A stretch of DNA of 16,467 bases from Saccoglossus kowalevskii. Its lineage: Eukaryota; Hemichordata; Enteropneusta; Harrimaniidae. Under the pieces are notes generated by a model, which was not told where the DNA came from, ran no database searches, and worked only from the letters and a program-made list of their open reading frames with translations. Each line of letters opens with the position of its first letter. The stretch's first letter is position 1. The DNA is taken from assembly GCF_000003605.2 (NCBI RefSeq), contig NW_003108086.1, positions 8,757 through 25,223 on the forward strand, in the 5' to 3' direction. Of this stretch, positions 16,068 to 16,467 are shown piece after piece. The position numbers were made by a program, and so were the translations under genes.

Positions 16068-16467
16068 ATCAAGGGTCTACTGAAAGAAAAACTGGATTAT
16101 ATGCATACAGTGTATGTTTCTCATTAGCACTTGCCTTTGTACAAATTTTGAAACCAGTCAAACATGTACTAGAACTATGTTGAACAGACACATGCATGGA
16201 CAGACACCCACAAAATGGGGACTTGGTCAGACTTTTTCTGACAGGGGCTAAAAAGACATTTTTGCAACTTTGTGTTACCAAGTCTGAGTGCCGTTAAAAT
16301 CCTATTATAAACGGCATACCCAATAGTAACCGCACCCCCGATTTCAGCTTCAGTGTTAAAAAGTTCTCAACAAAAATTGAAAACATGAAAAGTACCTATT
16401 ACTAACCGCACCCCCAATTCAACAAGACCGTGACCGACTTTGTTTCGACCAGCTGGTACATTGTTCC
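16056..16467. other. non-coding right edge with a short direct repeat
   Basis: No NUP85 exon is recognised. TAACCGCACCCCC occurs at 16327-16339 and 16403-16415, each preceded by a C.ATAGT or CTATTAC phrase and followed by an A/T-rich stretch. A small GCCGTT...AACGGC hairpin lies at 16290-16315. Confidence 0.5.

Noticed and set aside
14477-16072. 531-residue open frame on the - strand, and several + strand frames of 125-169 residues, over the minisatellite
   Set aside because: The 33-bp unit is a multiple of three and stop-free in several frames on both strands, so long open frames are automatic. The predicted peptides are simple 11-residue repeats and the + frames break wherever a CGG-TGA variant occurs. 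The location is a NUP85 intron.

Overview
This window is animal nuclear DNA, most likely from a marine invertebrate. It is AT-rich. Its genes are split by GT-AG introns of about 0.27 to 3.8 kb, and repeats fill the introns. I cannot name the species. The two recognisable genes are conserved across animals, and the repeats resemble those common in molluscs, hemichordates and lancelets.

The window holds the 3' parts of two genes lying tail to tail. On the + strand, positions 2532-5440 carry the last four exons of a gamma-glutamyl hydrolase (GGH). This is the C-terminal half, with the catalytic W-H-P-E motif and the stop codon; the nucleophile-cysteine exon is upstream of the window. On the - strand, positions 14432-7293 carry the last seven exons of nucleoporin 85 (NUP85), encoding about 268 residues of the C-terminal helical solenoid. 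All splice phases join cleanly in both genes. The stop codons are 1.85 kb apart, and the space between them must hold both 3' ends. The two proteins have unrelated jobs, lysosomal or secreted folate metabolism and nuclear pore scaffold, so I infer no functional link.

Most other sequence is intronic or repetitive:
(1) 1471-2135, an element bounded by a 10-bp inverted repeat, with four copies of a ~157-bp tandem unit.
(2) 4028-4727, a 700-bp hAT-like non-autonomous transposon with matching ends and an 8-bp target duplication (7/8 identical).
(3) 6472-6541, an exact 35-bp tandem duplication.
(4) 7165-7312, a ~70-bp tandem repeat that includes the end of the NUP85 coding sequence.
(5) 9318-9881, a small inverted-repeat element with five copies of a palindrome centred on CACGTG.
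(6) ~10141-12790, a 2.65-kb foldback-like element with long terminal inverted repeats and no recognisable transposase.
(7) 14490-16045, about 47 copies of a 33-bp minisatellite in a NUP85 intron, with higher-order periodicity and short inverted flanks.

The long open frames over the minisatellite follow from a 33-bp unit that lacks stops; I do not regard them as genes. I saw no tRNA, rRNA, CRISPR, bacterial operon or new defence-like system.
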